DNA of 64,000 nt from Paenibacillus cremeus (GTDB lineage: Bacteria; Bacillota; Bacilli; Paenibacillales; NBRC-103111): NCBI RefSeq assembly GCF_007786445.1, contig NZ_VNJI01000029.1:1-64000 (forward strand). The letters are read 5' to 3'. The position numbers were made by a program, and so were the translations under genes. Below are positions 18,552 to 27,490 of this stretch, one piece after another (the stretch's first letter is position 1; each line of letters starts with the position of its first letter). The notes under the pieces are model-generated. The model saw nothing but the letters and a program-made list of their open reading frames with translations, was not told where the DNA came from and did not search any database.

Positions 18552-19556
18552 CTATGCTTGAATCAATGCTTTTCTGTCTGGTGCTTGAGGTATCTTCTCT
18601 AACCAATCTTTCTCAATCATTAGTTTTGCTCCATCATCTGCATACGCCCCTATTTCAGCCATCAATGCCCCATACATTGCCGACAGGTCTCTTCTCATAC
18701 TTTGTGCCATTGCAAAACCGTAGTTTCCTAAACCAGATGCTATCAATGAAACTGTATGGTACATTAGCAACTTGTCTGAAAAAGGGGGTTCTTTAGAATC
18801 CATAATGTCCGTATCCCATGTCATTGGGGCAGGAATGTCGTCGTCTGTTAGTACCAAACTGAACTCTTTAACGTGTTTGGTGGCGATTTCCTTTCCCCTT
18901 ATCATGAAATCACGTACAGCATCGTTTTGGGCGGTTTGGGCGAATCCAATCAATAGAGCCTTGCCCAGAGCATTGGTTTGAATGTTAAGATATAGGTGCG
19001 ATATTTCCATTACGTTCAATGGTCTTTTATCACCAAACCATCCATTAAGAAAACTTTCCTTCTGAACAAATTCCGCCGATTCTGTACTGGGTACATGAGG
19101 AGGCTTAATATATACACCTTTTGAAAGCATTACTTTCGATGCCATGTTGGAAAGTGCTGTCGCATTGGTAACGCAATCAGTAAAGAACTTACATGTATCC
19201 TCCCTAGTCATGTGACCTAAGGCAATAGCATAATTCACTAGCCCAAGTTTTCCTAAGTTCTTTAGGTAAATGAGAAAAAATGTATCCGAATATAGGCGTG
19301 GAGCATTGACATTTACATCATCCATAGTGAATCCTTTGGGGATTGGGAAATTTTCGCCTTGCATTATCGCTTTTACGTCGACAAGATGTTTTTGGGATAG
19401 TCCAAGTGCATACTCAATAACTTCCTTGATTTGAGTATCTTCGACCTTGTTCAAAAAGTACGACAATACACATATAGCCATACTATCGGTCATGTAGCAC
19501 GACCAAAGCTCGGCTATTTCAGCAGAGGTAAGCTTTATATTATGTTCAGTCTCCAT
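18552..19556 (-). CDS. DUF3231 family protein (intact copy)
   Basis: 334 residues from the ATG at 19556 (AAGGGAA upstream). Two tandem halves are visible, each with the DUF3231 pattern: the first has LWSCYMTDSMAICVLSYFL and FPIPKGFTMDDVNVNAPRL, the second has MEISHLYLNIQTNALGKALLIGF, DIPAPMTWDTDIMDSKEPPFSDKLLMYH and the ending KDWLEKIPQAPDRKAL. The fold is probably ferritin-like helical bundles. The family is widespread in spore formers, with a suspected spore or coat role; the function is not established. Its divergent neighbour is a damaged paralogue. Confidence 0.85.
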   Translation of the reverse strand: METEHNIKLTSAEIAELWSCYMTDSMAICVLSYFLNKVEDTQIKEVIEYALGLSQKHLVDVKAIMQGENFPIPKGFTMDDVNVNAPRLYSDTFFLIYLKNLGKLGLVNYAIALGHMTREDTCKFFTDCVTNATALSNMASKVMLSKGVYIKPPHVPSTESAEFVQKESFLNGWFGDKRPLNVMEISHLYLNIQTNALGKALLIGFAQTAQNDAVRDFMIRGKEIATKHVKEFSLVLTDDDIPAPMTWDTDIMDSKEPPFSDKLLMYHTVSLIASGLGNYGFAMAQSMRRDLSAMYGALMAEIGAYADDGAKLMIEKDWLEKIPQAPDRKALIQA

Positions 19557-19796
19557 GATAATTCCCTTCATGTAACCTTTTCTGTAAGTATCTGCATTTG
19601 AACAGCTTTTATGCGCAGGAATATCGGCGTTCAGCGTTGGGTAAGATTAAAATACTTTTTGCGTCTCTAAGTAATGAAAAGATGGTTGCAAAAATATTAG
19701 AATATAAAAATGAGCTTATGAATTCGCCTGATGAAATGAATTCCTTTAGAAATTATAGGGGATTTTATATTGTAAAGTCTTTAGGAGGAGGAACCG

Positions 19797-21004
19797 ATGG
19801 ACGAACTCCTGTCACAACAAAATAAGCAGGAAAAACAACATCAAATGATCAAACAATTTATCCAGAGAATGGAACAACTGGCTCAACAGACACAACTTGC
19901 TGCTCAACAAGTTAATGAACAAGTACAGCAAACGCAGCAATTGTTTCAACAAGCCATACAGTTAGCGCATAATAACTCCAAAAATCGGAATAGTCAATCG
20001 TTAGATGAAAACAATAAGCAAAAGCCTATGAATAATAATTTGGTTACAACAAACATTTCAAACTTGTGGCAATCGTACATAACCAACAGTCTCTACATTG
20101 GATTTAACGCCCACGCTTTACAAGTGATTGAAGATCAAAATATACGGAATTTGTATGAACGTGCAACGCAATATGCTCAAGATACGATTACACAGTTGGA
20201 AGGCATGTTTCACGAAATGGATTTTCCCATTCCGATTGGGTTCACAGAGGCTGATGTAAATCTTAAGGCACCTCGTTTATTCACTGATGAATTTCTGTTG
20301 TATTTTTTGCATACGATGACTGCTAACGGTATGGTTGGTTATGGGTTATCGCTGAGTACTTCCGTTGGAAAACAGGTGCGTGAGTTAAATAAAAATGGCT
20401 ATAATCATTCCATAGAACTTTACGAAAAAAGCCTTGAGTTAATGCTGTCGTTGAAGCTATTTGATAATTTCCCACAAGTTCCAATACCAACAACGCCTGA
20501 ATTTGTTCATGAACAAGGTTTTATTTTAAATTTTACGAAAGACCAAAAGCGTCCGCTCGACATTCTTGAAATATCTAGTCTTTTTGCTAATTTAAAAACA
20601 GTAATCATGCATAAAGCAATTGCAATTGCTTTTAGCCAAGTGGCAAATTTGAAGGAAGTACGAATGGTCTTGAGAGAGAACGTTGAAACGCTAGAGAAAA
20701 GCATCGAGGAATTCGCAAGCCTTTTGCATAATGATTTTCTTACTTCCCTCCGATTGTGGGATACCAATATTACCAATTCAAATATTCCACCGTACTCAGA
20801 TCGCTTGATGCTCACGCTTATTGCAGCATTGATTTCACTTTCGGTTTCCAATTTCGGGTCGTCTTTGGGAGTTAGCACTCGGATAGATTTAGCACCAATG
20901 TATGCTACTGCCATTTCTTAAGTGTTGCAAAAGTTTTAATTCGAAATGGTTGGCTTCAACAACCGCCGCTGGCGGCAGACCGCAGAGTTTTAGCAAAAAC
21001 ATGA
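19797..21004 (+). pseudogene. DUF3231 family gene with a C-terminal frameshift
   Basis: The open frame runs from the ATG at 19797 (GGAGGAGG upstream) to a TAA at 20919-20921. Residues 1-70 are an unusual glutamine-rich coiled coil; two DUF3231 halves follow. The expected C-terminal motif is present but in another frame: VAKVLIRNGWLQQPPLAADRR is read from about 20924 to a TGA at 21002-21004. Compared with the intact neighbour, about 19 bases are missing between the conserved MYA and the W, so a small deletion explains the shift. The product would lack only the last 25-30 residues, so it may still fold. Confidence 0.75.
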
Positions 21005-21088
21005 TGCTAAAACGGAAAAGTCTAAACACTCCCACCCCCTATTTCAGAGGATCGGGCAGCAAAACGGAGCAATCCGGCATAAACCGAA

Positions 21089-21131
21089 AGACGGCTCGGT
21101 CGCAAAGGATGCGAACACGAGCCGTCTTTTT
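21089..21131 (+). terminator. Terminator downstream of the broken DUF3231 gene
   Basis: A perfect 10-bp stem, AGACGGCTCG (21089-21098) with CGAGCCGTCT (21118-21127), then five T. This is a clear Rho-independent terminator for plus-strand transcription. Confidence 0.85.
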
Positions 21132-21230
21132 GCAATTGTTTCACGGAATCAAAATCGGCGCTCACGGCTGAATTAGGCAGATTTTCGCCCCGCTTTTTTT
21201 GTTTTAGCTCTCTGGTAGTTCAATTTTTAA

Positions 21231-21599
21231 TTATTTGTATATGATATCTTCTCTCAATGTGTTAACTTTGTTTGCAACTTGGTCGATATCCGACTCATCC
21301 ACACCAAAGTGCTTCAGGGCTTCTCCCAAATGATGAACAATAGCATCATAATGGACCGGTTGATGATTCATTCCGGTGTGGACTTTTGCCATACTTCCAC
21401 CCGAATACTGATTTGGACCTCCTAATGCAAAACTAATAAATTTCGTTTGATGCTTTCGTTGCTTTTCCATATCCGTGTTTTAAAAAAAATGATTGACTGT
21501 GTCATCTGCCAAAACAAATTCATAAAAATAGTCCACTACTTTCGCGATTGGATCTTCTCCACCGAATTTTTCAAATAACGTTTTTGTAGTTTCCATCAT
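21231..21599 (-). pseudogene. Group I truncated hemoglobin interrupted by one stop codon
   Basis: Read from the ATG pair at 21599/21596, the frame encodes TLFEKFGGEDPIAKVVDYFYEFVLADDTVNHFF, then TAA at 21480-21482. It continues in the same frame with NTDMEKQRKHQTKFISFALGG, the heme-pocket region KVHTGMN and the C-terminal helix. Homologues have Lys at the stop position (FFKNTDM), so one base change (AAA to TAA), or compensating changes in the T8/A4 run, created the stop. Without it the protein would be 122 residues, the usual size. Such globins bind oxygen or nitric oxide. Reinitiation at the ATG at 21470 would yield a fragment without the N-terminal helices. Confidence 0.85.
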
Positions 21600-21673
21600 A
21601 ATTTTTCCTTTTTATAGTGAGCGCATAATCACCATTAAAATCCGGGTATTATAAAGAGAAAAGGATATATATT

Positions 21674-22135
21674 ATGATCGGTCTTATTATCGCAATTATC
21701 GTTTTTAATTTTATTGCCTTTACAACCAATAAGAGGCTGACAGCAAACCAAATTATTCATATTTGGACATTTACATCGATTTTTCAAGGTACATTCGATT
21801 CATTCGTTGATTATAAATTTCATGCTTACTGGTATTTTACCAAAGACATTGACTGGCAGGCTGTGCCTGCGCATCTTGTATTGCTTCCTCCCGTTAACAT
21901 GATGTTTCTAAATTGGTATCCGTTTAAAAGTGCATTAAGAGTACAAACATTCTACTTTGTTTATTGGGTCATAGGTACCGCCATATATGAGTTAATTGCG
22001 TTGCTGCCCGCACCTTGGGGATATTTTCACTACGGGTCGTGGAAATTGTGGTATTCAGTACTAATAAATCCTATCCTACTGTTAATCTTGTTAGGGTATT
22101 ATAAATGGATAGTTAAAATAGAAAAAGAATTATGA
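21674..22135 (+). CDS. Small membrane protein, CBO0543-like family
   Basis: 153 residues with four to five membrane helices and the pattern DSFVDYKFHAYWYFTKDIDW and LLPPVNMMFLNWYPF, which I recognise as the CBO0543-type family of Bacillales membrane proteins. Function unknown. AAAGGA precedes the ATG. A damaged relative lies 200 bp downstream and a longer relative at 24456, so the family is locally amplified. Confidence 0.65.
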   Translation: MIGLIIAIIVFNFIAFTTNKRLTANQIIHIWTFTSIFQGTFDSFVDYKFHAYWYFTKDIDWQAVPAHLVLLPPVNMMFLNWYPFKSALRVQTFYFVYWVIGTAIYELIALLPAPWGYFHYGSWKLWYSVLINPILLLILLGYYKWIVKIEKEL

Positions 22136-22154
22136 TAGCTCAATCATAACGAAA

Positions 22155-22182
22155 CGGCAGCCGGTCAAATGACCAGCTGCCG
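22155..22182. terminator. Hairpin terminator after the small membrane protein gene
   Basis: CGGCAGCCGGTCA (22155-22167) pairs with TGACCAGCTGCCG (22170-22182), with one mismatch in the stem and a two-base loop. A T-containing tail follows on the plus strand. Confidence 0.6.
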
Positions 22183-22332
22183 CTTTCAATTTAAGTAATG
22201 GGAGGATAATCGCCGCAACACTTTTTTTACTTGCATATGTAGCTCATTTCCTTAAAAGAAGGGTTTGTTCTTTGATTTTCTTAATCGCATCTGTAGTTAT
22301 CTTCAATACAATTTGCATTACTTTTGGCTATC

Positions 22333-22697
22333 ATGACTGATGTATTTTTGGATTTAAGGTACGATTGATATGGCTACTTTGAAAAAGGAGTAGATACCTT
22401 AGGGGTCATACCTATCTTCGGACTTTACCCTGCAATTAATACCATTTATTTGAATGTATTTCCTTTTACAAAGGGAAAAATCCGGAAAATATTATATATG
22501 TTGCTGGTTCGTATTTGCACTCATTTATGAATGCAGTTTGGATAATCGTCTTTTCTGCCATCGAGTACGTTTTTTTCCTAACCGACCGCATGGATTATTT
22601 TAACGGATGGAACACGGTATGGAGTGTGATTTTCTACATCATCATGTATCCTATGCTTTATATAGTTGTAGACCGTGAAATTAAAGTATTAGACTAA
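22333..22697 (+). pseudogene. Degraded CBO0543-like membrane protein gene
   Basis: The frame from 22333 reads MTDVFLDLRYD, a TGA stop where relatives have Trp, then YGYFEKGVDTLGVIPIFGLYPAINTIYLNVFPF. Around 22490-22510 the reading switches frame to continue as HSFMNAVWIIVFSAIEYVFFL and ends at 22697. One nonsense codon plus a frameshift make this a pseudogene of the same family as its upstream neighbour. Confidence 0.65.
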
Positions 22698-22849
22698 TGA
22701 TAGCGATATCTAACCTGTTTTCGAACCCTCGCTCTCCAGGTCGGGGGTTCGATCGCGTTGTGTCAGGACGCCGAGGCCTGTGGGCGCGCAAAACAAATAT
22801 TTGCTGGTCCGCCATCGATGTCCGGCCAAGGAGTGGTAGGCGTCTCGCA

Positions 22850-23446
22850 CTAAAGTGAAGCGAGTACGCGTTTGATGATCGCCTTAACGAACTGTTCGTC
22901 GATCGGTTCGCGTGAGAACCAGCGGCGGTAGAAGAGTGGCCCCAGCAGGGCTGCGACGATAGTTGACACGTCGGTGTATGCTGACAGCTCGCCTCTGCCT
23001 ATCGCGCGCTGAAGGACCTCTCGCAGGGGGGCGGCGTGTCCACGCTGAATCCTACTGTGGATTTCTGCGAACTCCGGATTGCGCTCGGCGGTGTCGATGA
23101 TTGACGGCAGGACGAAGGACCAATTCGCCGTCGGTAGCAGGTGCGCGATTTCCACCAGGATAGCCGTGACGTCACCTTCGAGTGAGCCGGTGTCGGGCGT
23201 TTCCTGCTCGGCAATCATCCGTGAACAGGCGTCGATCACCAGTGCTTCGCGCGTTGGCCAGTGGCGGTAGATGGTCGTCTTTGCGACCCCAGAACGTCGC
23301 GCCACCTCGTCGACGGAGAAGCTAGCCACACCGCCTTCGCTGAGTAGTTCAAACGCAGTGGTCAGGACGGCATGTCGTGAACGCTCGACGCGTCTATTCA
23401 AATTGGCCGACGGCACACGTTCAGATTTATTAGACGTAGTCACCAT
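22850..23446 (-). CDS. TetR-family repressor, GC-rich and probably foreign
   Basis: 198 residues. A typical N-terminal TetR helix-turn-helix (FSVDEVARRSGVAKTTIYRHWPTREALVIDACSR) and a helical ligand domain of about 110 residues. GGAGGG lies just upstream of the ATG. Codon use is strongly GC-biased with many Arg and Ala, unlike the AT-rich flanks, and looks actinobacterial. It is divergent from a VOC-family gene of similar composition, with a near-perfect palindrome in between, so a repressor-effector pair transferred together is likely. The ligand is unknown. Confidence 0.92.
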   Translation of the reverse strand: MVTTSNKSERVPSANLNRRVERSRHAVLTTAFELLSEGGVASFSVDEVARRSGVAKTTIYRHWPTREALVIDACSRMIAEQETPDTGSLEGDVTAILVEIAHLLPTANWSFVLPSIIDTAERNPEFAEIHSRIQRGHAAPLREVLQRAIGRGELSAYTDVSTIVAALLGPLFYRRWFSREPIDEQFVKAIIKRVLASL

Positions 23447-23659
23447 CTTCCCTCCAACATCAAATTACTTAAACTTGGTTTCGTTGCCTTAAAATAAAAG
23501 TCTTTCACATTATACCATGGGAGGGTCCTTGGCGCCGGGGATTTCGGCTTGCCATTTATAGCACTCCTTGGTTGTGCTTCAATGAGGCAACGAAGCATTT
23601 TCAGAGCACCATATTTGTTAGTCATACGGTCACTTGTATTCTCCAGATCAATATGATAA

Positions 23660-23680
23660 GATACGCTACGGTATCGTATC
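23660..23680. promoter_or_regulatory. 21-bp palindromic operator between TetR and VOC genes
   Basis: Arms GATACG (23660-23665) and CGTATC (23675-23680) flank an inner TAC-G-GTA core; only positions 7 and 15 break the symmetry. It lies 28 bp upstream of the VOC start and overlaps a plausible -10 (TAAGAT, 23657-23662), an ideal repressor site for the divergent TetR protein. Confidence 0.7.
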
Positions 23681-23707
23681 GTTAATTTATTGAAAGGATG
23701 ATGTCTC

Positions 23708-24112
23708 GTGAATTTCGCTTCTGTACGCATAATTACTGACGACTTGGATCGACTCGTCGTGTTCTATGAGAAAGTCACAGGTGTTTTGGCGAAGCGCCCC
23801 GCGCCTGTCTTCGCTGAGTTCGTTCTGCCATCGTGTACCCTGGCGATCGGCCACTCCCAGACGGTGCAACTGTTCGGCGCTGGTTCCGCGCGCGCGGCCG
23901 ACAACCACACCGTCATCATCGAATTTCGCGTCCACGACGTTGATGCCGAGTACGCGCGCTTGAAGCCGCTTGTCGACGATTGGGTACAGGAACCAAACAC
24001 GATGCCATGGGGGAACCGCTCTGCCCTGTTTCGCGACCCAGACGGAAACCTCGTCAACCTCTTCGCTCCGGTTACCGAGGAAGCGCTCGAGCGGTTCAGC
24101 GGCAGACCTTGA
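23708..24112 (+). CDS. VOC (glyoxalase/bleomycin-resistance fold) family protein
   Basis: 134 residues from a GTG with AAAGGA nine bases upstream. One paired beta-alpha-beta-beta-beta module set is visible: SVRIITDDLDRLVVFYEKVTGV at the start, and RVHDVDAEYARL then SALFRDPDGNLVNLFAP at the end, the usual VOC closing motif with its metal-ligand glutamate position altered. Members include glyoxalases, dioxygenases and drug-sequestering proteins; the exact function is not evident. GC-rich like the divergent TetR gene, which probably represses it. Confidence 0.88.
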   Translation: MNFASVRIITDDLDRLVVFYEKVTGVLAKRPAPVFAEFVLPSCTLAIGHSQTVQLFGAGSARAADNHTVIIEFRVHDVDAEYARLKPLVDDWVQEPNTMPWGNRSALFRDPDGNLVNLFAPVTEEALERFSGRP

Positions 24113-24455
24113 CGGACAGCGTTCCTACGCTAAGAGTAATGGAGTTCGCGACTGAAACTCTCCTGCCCGCTGCGCAACGTGTCCACATTGGTAGTATTCT
24201 CGGGTCGGGAGCGGCGGTTGCAGAAGCTCTCGGGAACGTTAGTTGAATGTCAACAGCGGCAGGTCTAAGACTTTATTTTCTAGTCTTGGTCCGTCGCTGT
24301 TTCTTTTAACGGATCAAAGTCGAATTGGTGAGCTAGAAAGAGGTCCTGAAACCTTCGGCGGGTACCTCAGAAAGTTCCTTAGGAATGTTATCGCCAATAA
24401 AAAGCACTCTTTTACGAATGCACAGATACGGCCTCAAAAACATGACTTGGAATAA
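24113..24455. other. Right flank of the GC-rich insert
   Basis: GC-rich sequence continues to about 24245 and includes an ATG-initiated 35-codon stretch (24139-24246, MEFATETLLPAAQRVHIGS...) that may be the start of a truncated gene from the donor. AT-rich host-like sequence resumes after about 24260, where AAGACT (24267-24272) and AGTCTT (24282-24287) form a weak hairpin. No integrase, direct repeat or target site is visible. Confidence 0.35.
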
Positions 24456-25079
24456 TTATTTTGCCCTTTCGCGAAATTTATTGATTTTTATATTTCTAAT
24501 AAAAATCAATCTTTTTTGCGGGTTTTCTTCTCTTAATTTTAATACTAGTTTAGTTACCCAATAACCCATAGTTGATACTCCAAAATCGATGAGAAATAGG
24601 TAAAAGTAATTCATACCTTTACGCAACATTAAGAGTCCTACATACTCAGACATTCCTCCAAAACCAAGTGCAAAAACTGCTCCTAATAAAAATGAGTAAA
24701 TATAAAAATTTCTATTGTTGTTCGTACAATACTGGTATAAAAGAAGATAAGTGACAGGAATCATGGATGCTGTCATGGAAAGCCCGAGCGGTAACTTTGG
24801 CGTAAGCGTGTACGGATGGACAAGATAATTGAGTTCTTCCAGGATTATATCGATGTAAGTCCAAAGCAGATGAACTGTGTAGCCGAAGAAGAGTACTTCG
24901 AATATCCTTTTCCGATCCACGGTGTAATAAAGGACTATAAGAGGACTAATCAAGAATATGACATTCGACCAGAACTGCCAAGTTCCCAAATGGGAATAAT
25001 GATTCCAAAATGACGTTAATAATTGATTTAGCTCCTCTCTCTTTTCAAATATCTGATTCCAATCCTTACTTTTAGACAT
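24456..25079 (-). CDS. CBO0543-like integral membrane protein (longer form)
   Basis: 207 residues from the ATG at 25079, preceded by a run of nine G that serves as ribosome binding site. About five membrane helices; VLYYTVDRKRIFEVLFFGYTVHLLWTYIDIILEELNYLVHPYTLTPKLPLGLS and NYFYLFLIDFG are typical of a Bacillales membrane family related to the gene at 21674. Function unknown. The poly-G tract is a possible slippage site. Confidence 0.65.
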   Translation of the reverse strand: MSKSKDWNQIFEKREELNQLLTSFWNHYSHLGTWQFWSNVIFLISPLIVLYYTVDRKRIFEVLFFGYTVHLLWTYIDIILEELNYLVHPYTLTPKLPLGLSMTASMIPVTYLLLYQYCTNNNRNFYIYSFLLGAVFALGFGGMSEYVGLLMLRKGMNYFYLFLIDFGVSTMGYWVTKLVLKLREENPQKRLIFIRNIKINKFRERAK

Positions 25080-25201
25080 ACAATCCCCCCCCCACAAATA
25101 AACTTTTCCTTATTATGCCTATTGGTGGAATTAAATATTATTGGGACGGATGCTTTTTTAACTAGGCTGAATATGAAGCCCAAAACTCCCATACACCCCT
25201 T

Positions 25202-25471
25202 CTATTCAGATACTTCGATCTCGCTAATCGCCAAATCAAGCTCTTTCATCTGACCTTGGATCGCTGCTGGATGTTCTCGAATTCGAGTGTGATCCATCAT
25301 GATAAGGAGGGTGGTACGCCTTACTTCCAACCGCTTAACGAATTCCTCAATCTTACCTCTCCGATACGAACATGGGGGTGTCATCCCAATCCCGATTTTG
25401 ACAAGAAACTCCGACAGGATGAAGTAAACGTAAACATAATTACAGATAGGGTGATGCCTGTGGTGCTGCAA
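25202..25471 (-). CDS. Unrecognised small protein or gene remnant
   Basis: The C-terminal 55 codons (RRGKIEEFVKRLEVRRTTLLIMMDHTRIREHPAAIQ...) look like real amphipathic helices, but the N-terminal part does not resemble a protein and no good ribosome binding site precedes it. It is probably the 3' remnant of a larger gene. I do not recognise the family. Confidence 0.25.
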   Translation of the reverse strand: MQHHRHHPICNYVYVYFILSEFLVKIGIGMTPPCSYRRGKIEEFVKRLEVRRTTLLIMMDHTRIREHPAAIQGQMKELDLAISEIEVSE

Positions 25472-25678
25472 AGGGGACGTTGTAACTTCTCTTCGTCATT
25501 GAGCGATTGGGCAGTTTAACTCGGCAGGTTAATGAATAAAATTTACATGAAGTATAAATTTATCCATTTATTGAGGCAAAAACTATGTGTGATCAATTAC
25601 ATGACATTGAACAAATGCTGCACATTTAGAATTAAATAGATGGAAGGCAAGGCGACTCGCCTGCCCCTCTGTATTTGA

Positions 25679-25741
25679 TTATGTTTGTCGCCGGACAATT
25701 GCATCAATAACTAGTGCTAATACCATCGGTAATTCCGTCAT
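25679..25741 (-). CDS. Possible 20-residue peptide
   Basis: An ATG at 25741 with AAAGGTGG upstream opens a 20-codon frame encoding MTELPMVLALVIDAIVRRQT, ending in TAA. The peptide is hydrophobic with a short basic tail, and a GC-rich hairpin lies about 15-35 bp downstream (25646-25666). The layout is that of a small-peptide gene or leader, but it could be chance in an intergenic region. Confidence 0.3.
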   Translation of the reverse strand: MTELPMVLALVIDAIVRRQT

Positions 25742-25787
25742 TTGGCGCCACCTTTCACACAACCTTGTTATTCGCAAGCAAACCCAC

Positions 25788-25826
25788 GAAAAAAAGAAGC
25801 CGGGGCACCCTAAAATTCCCGACTTC
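25788..25826 (-). terminator. Terminator of the ABC/two-component operon
   Basis: On the minus strand GAAGTCGGG pairs with CCCGGCTTC (one G-U pair) and is followed by seven T. It lies about 20 bp downstream of the response regulator stop codon. Confidence 0.8.
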
Positions 25827-25846
25827 CTATGCGATTGCTTCTCCGT

Positions 25847-27490
25847 TCAACAAGGAGATAAATGCTTGTCCCGGTATTCCTGCGGCGTGAGTCCAGTATG
25901 CTTCTTGAACACATGTATAAAAGAATGTGCCCTCTGGTACCCGATCCGCGCCGCGATTTCGTATATCTTTTCCTGGCTGTTCAAGAGCAGCTGCGCCGCC
26001 TTATCCATCCGGACCCGGTAGACGTAATCGCTCAGATTCTCTCCAGTTTCGAGCTTGTAAATCTTTGACACGTACACCGGATGCAGGTAAACGTAGCTTG
26101 CGATCGCCTGCAGGGACACGTCATCAGCCAGGTGCTGCTCCACAAACTGGTGCACCTGCTGGATGATCCGCTTGCGGGAATCCTTCGCCTCCTCCTCGCT
26201 ACTGCGCTGCAGCCGGACGAGCAGATCGGCCGTCCATTCCTGAAGCTGGTGGAACGAGCGGTACGGTGTGCCCTTCAGCAGCTTCTCGTAAACGCCGCCC
26301 GCCAGCTCCGACAGCAGGCGGCCGTTCTTGTGCGCGAGCTGGGTTGCGGCGGACGAGACGGTGAAGAACACCTCCAGCAGGTGTTCCTCTGACTCCGTCC
26401 CGATGCGCCGAAGCTCCTCGAAAATGCGGGAGGTTCGCTCCTCGAGCGCGGACCACTGCCCTGCCTCGAGGAGCTGTGTCAGTGTAGGCAGCTCGTACAG
26501 GCTCGCGATGGGTGAAACGCCAGCCAGAGGAAGCTCCGCCTCCCCGTGCACGGTCAGCAACAGCTCCGGCTCACTGCCGATCCGCTGCCGCAGTGCCGTC
26601 AGTGTGTTATCGTATACCGGGAGCAGCTCATCTGGGAACGTGCCCCAGCGGCTGAGCAGGATGGTGACCGTGCCCTTCAAATACGTGCGGATCGCCTGCT
26701 GCAGCTTCGCAGCCGTCCGTTCCAGCTGGCGTAGCATCTCCGACTCGCCGCCTTCTCCGTACGAAGAATCGGCCGCCTTCAGCACGAACACCAGATAGCC
26801 GTGTGCGTCGCGCCCCGGCCACAGCTCGAATTGCGGGGCGAACAGCTCCTCCGCCATGTTCGCGATTGCGTACTCGAGCAGCGCCAAGCTATGCGCGTCG
26901 TAGCTCGGGAACGGATCCTCCATGCGTACGAGGAGGAGAGTGAACGGCTCGCCGAGCAGCGCCGGGAGCTCGAGCATACGCATCCGGTTCACCAGCCCTT
27001 CCCGGGCATAGCGTCGGCCCTGCAGCAACTCCGTGAGAAGGGTACCCCGAAGCTGTGGAAGGTTCTCCCGCAGCGTGCGAAGCGCCCGCTCTTGCGAGAG
27101 CACCTGGGCCCACTCCGCCTGCAGCCTTCGCAGCACGCGTTCAACCGTGGCCAGCAACTCCTCGTCCTTCACCGGCTTTAGCAAATAATCGGCCGTGCCG
27201 CGTACCATTGCTTCCTTCGCATACTCGAATTCGGCGAAGCCCGACAGTAGGATGCACCGGGTCTTCGGCCACCCAGCCTGCAACCGCTCTGCCAGATCCA
27301 ATCCCGTCATGCCCGGCATCCGAATATCGCTGAGCACGATATCCACCGGATGCTCCGCGAGCAGCTCCAGCGCCTCGTAGGCCGATTGCGCCGTATGCAC
27401 GCGCCCGATACCGATCGATGCCCATGGCACGAGATTCGCCAGCCGCTGCACCACATGCAATTCATCATCTACGATCAGCAGCTCCGCCAT
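25847..27490 (-). CDS. YesN-type response regulator (receiver + AraC DNA-binding domain)
   Basis: 547 residues. Receiver domain at 1-120 with the acidic pair DDE at 8-10, phospho-acceptor Asp55 (LSDIRMPGMTG) and the conserved KP near residue 105. A central region of about 300 residues follows, then a C-terminal AraC helix-turn-helix (about 445-545; YEIAARIGYQRAHSFIHVFKKHTGLTPQEYR). It is paired with the upstream kinase, whose 3' end overlaps its first 26 bases. It most likely activates the adjacent sugar ABC transporter genes. GGAGGAG precedes the ATG. Confidence 0.95.
   Translation of the reverse strand: MAELLIVDDELHVVQRLANLVPWASIGIGRVHTAQSAYEALELLAEHPVDIVLSDIRMPGMTGLDLAERLQAGWPKTRCILLSGFAEFEYAKEAMVRGTADYLLKPVKDEELLATVERVLRRLQAEWAQVLSQERALRTLRENLPQLRGTLLTELLQGRRYAREGLVNRMRMLELPALLGEPFTLLLVRMEDPFPSYDAHSLALLEYAIANMAEELFAPQFELWPGRDAHGYLVFVLKAADSSYGEGGESEMLRQLERTAAKLQQAIRTYLKGTVTILLSRWGTFPDELLPVYDNTLTALRQRIGSEPELLLTVHGEAELPLAGVSPIASLYELPTLTQLLEAGQWSALEERTSRIFEELRRIGTESEEHLLEVFFTVSSAATQLAHKNGRLLSELAGGVYEKLLKGTPYRSFHQLQEWTADLLVRLQRSSEEEAKDSRKRIIQQVHQFVEQHLADDVSLQAIASYVYLHPVYVSKIYKLETGENLSDYVYRVRMDKAAQLLLNSQEKIYEIAARIGYQRAHSFIHVFKKHTGLTPQEYRDKHLSPC

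Noticed and set aside
19598..19825. 75-residue plus-strand frame ahead of the DUF3231 gene
   Set aside because: TTG start without a ribosome binding site, overlaps the well-supported DUF3231 start, no family resemblance; probably promoter sequence.
22739..22754. Sequence resembling a tRNA T-arm (GGTCGGGGGTTCGATC)
   Set aside because: No acceptor, D-arm or anticodon stem can be folded around it; at most a fragment carried with the GC-rich insert.
23440..23730. 96-residue minus-strand frame between TetR and VOC genes
   Set aside because: It crosses the operator and the start regions of both divergent genes; part of it reads protein-like but no start signal is present.
24139..24246. 35-codon frame after the VOC gene
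   Set aside because: Too short and without a ribosome binding site; possibly the beginning of a truncated donor gene, noted under the flank instead.
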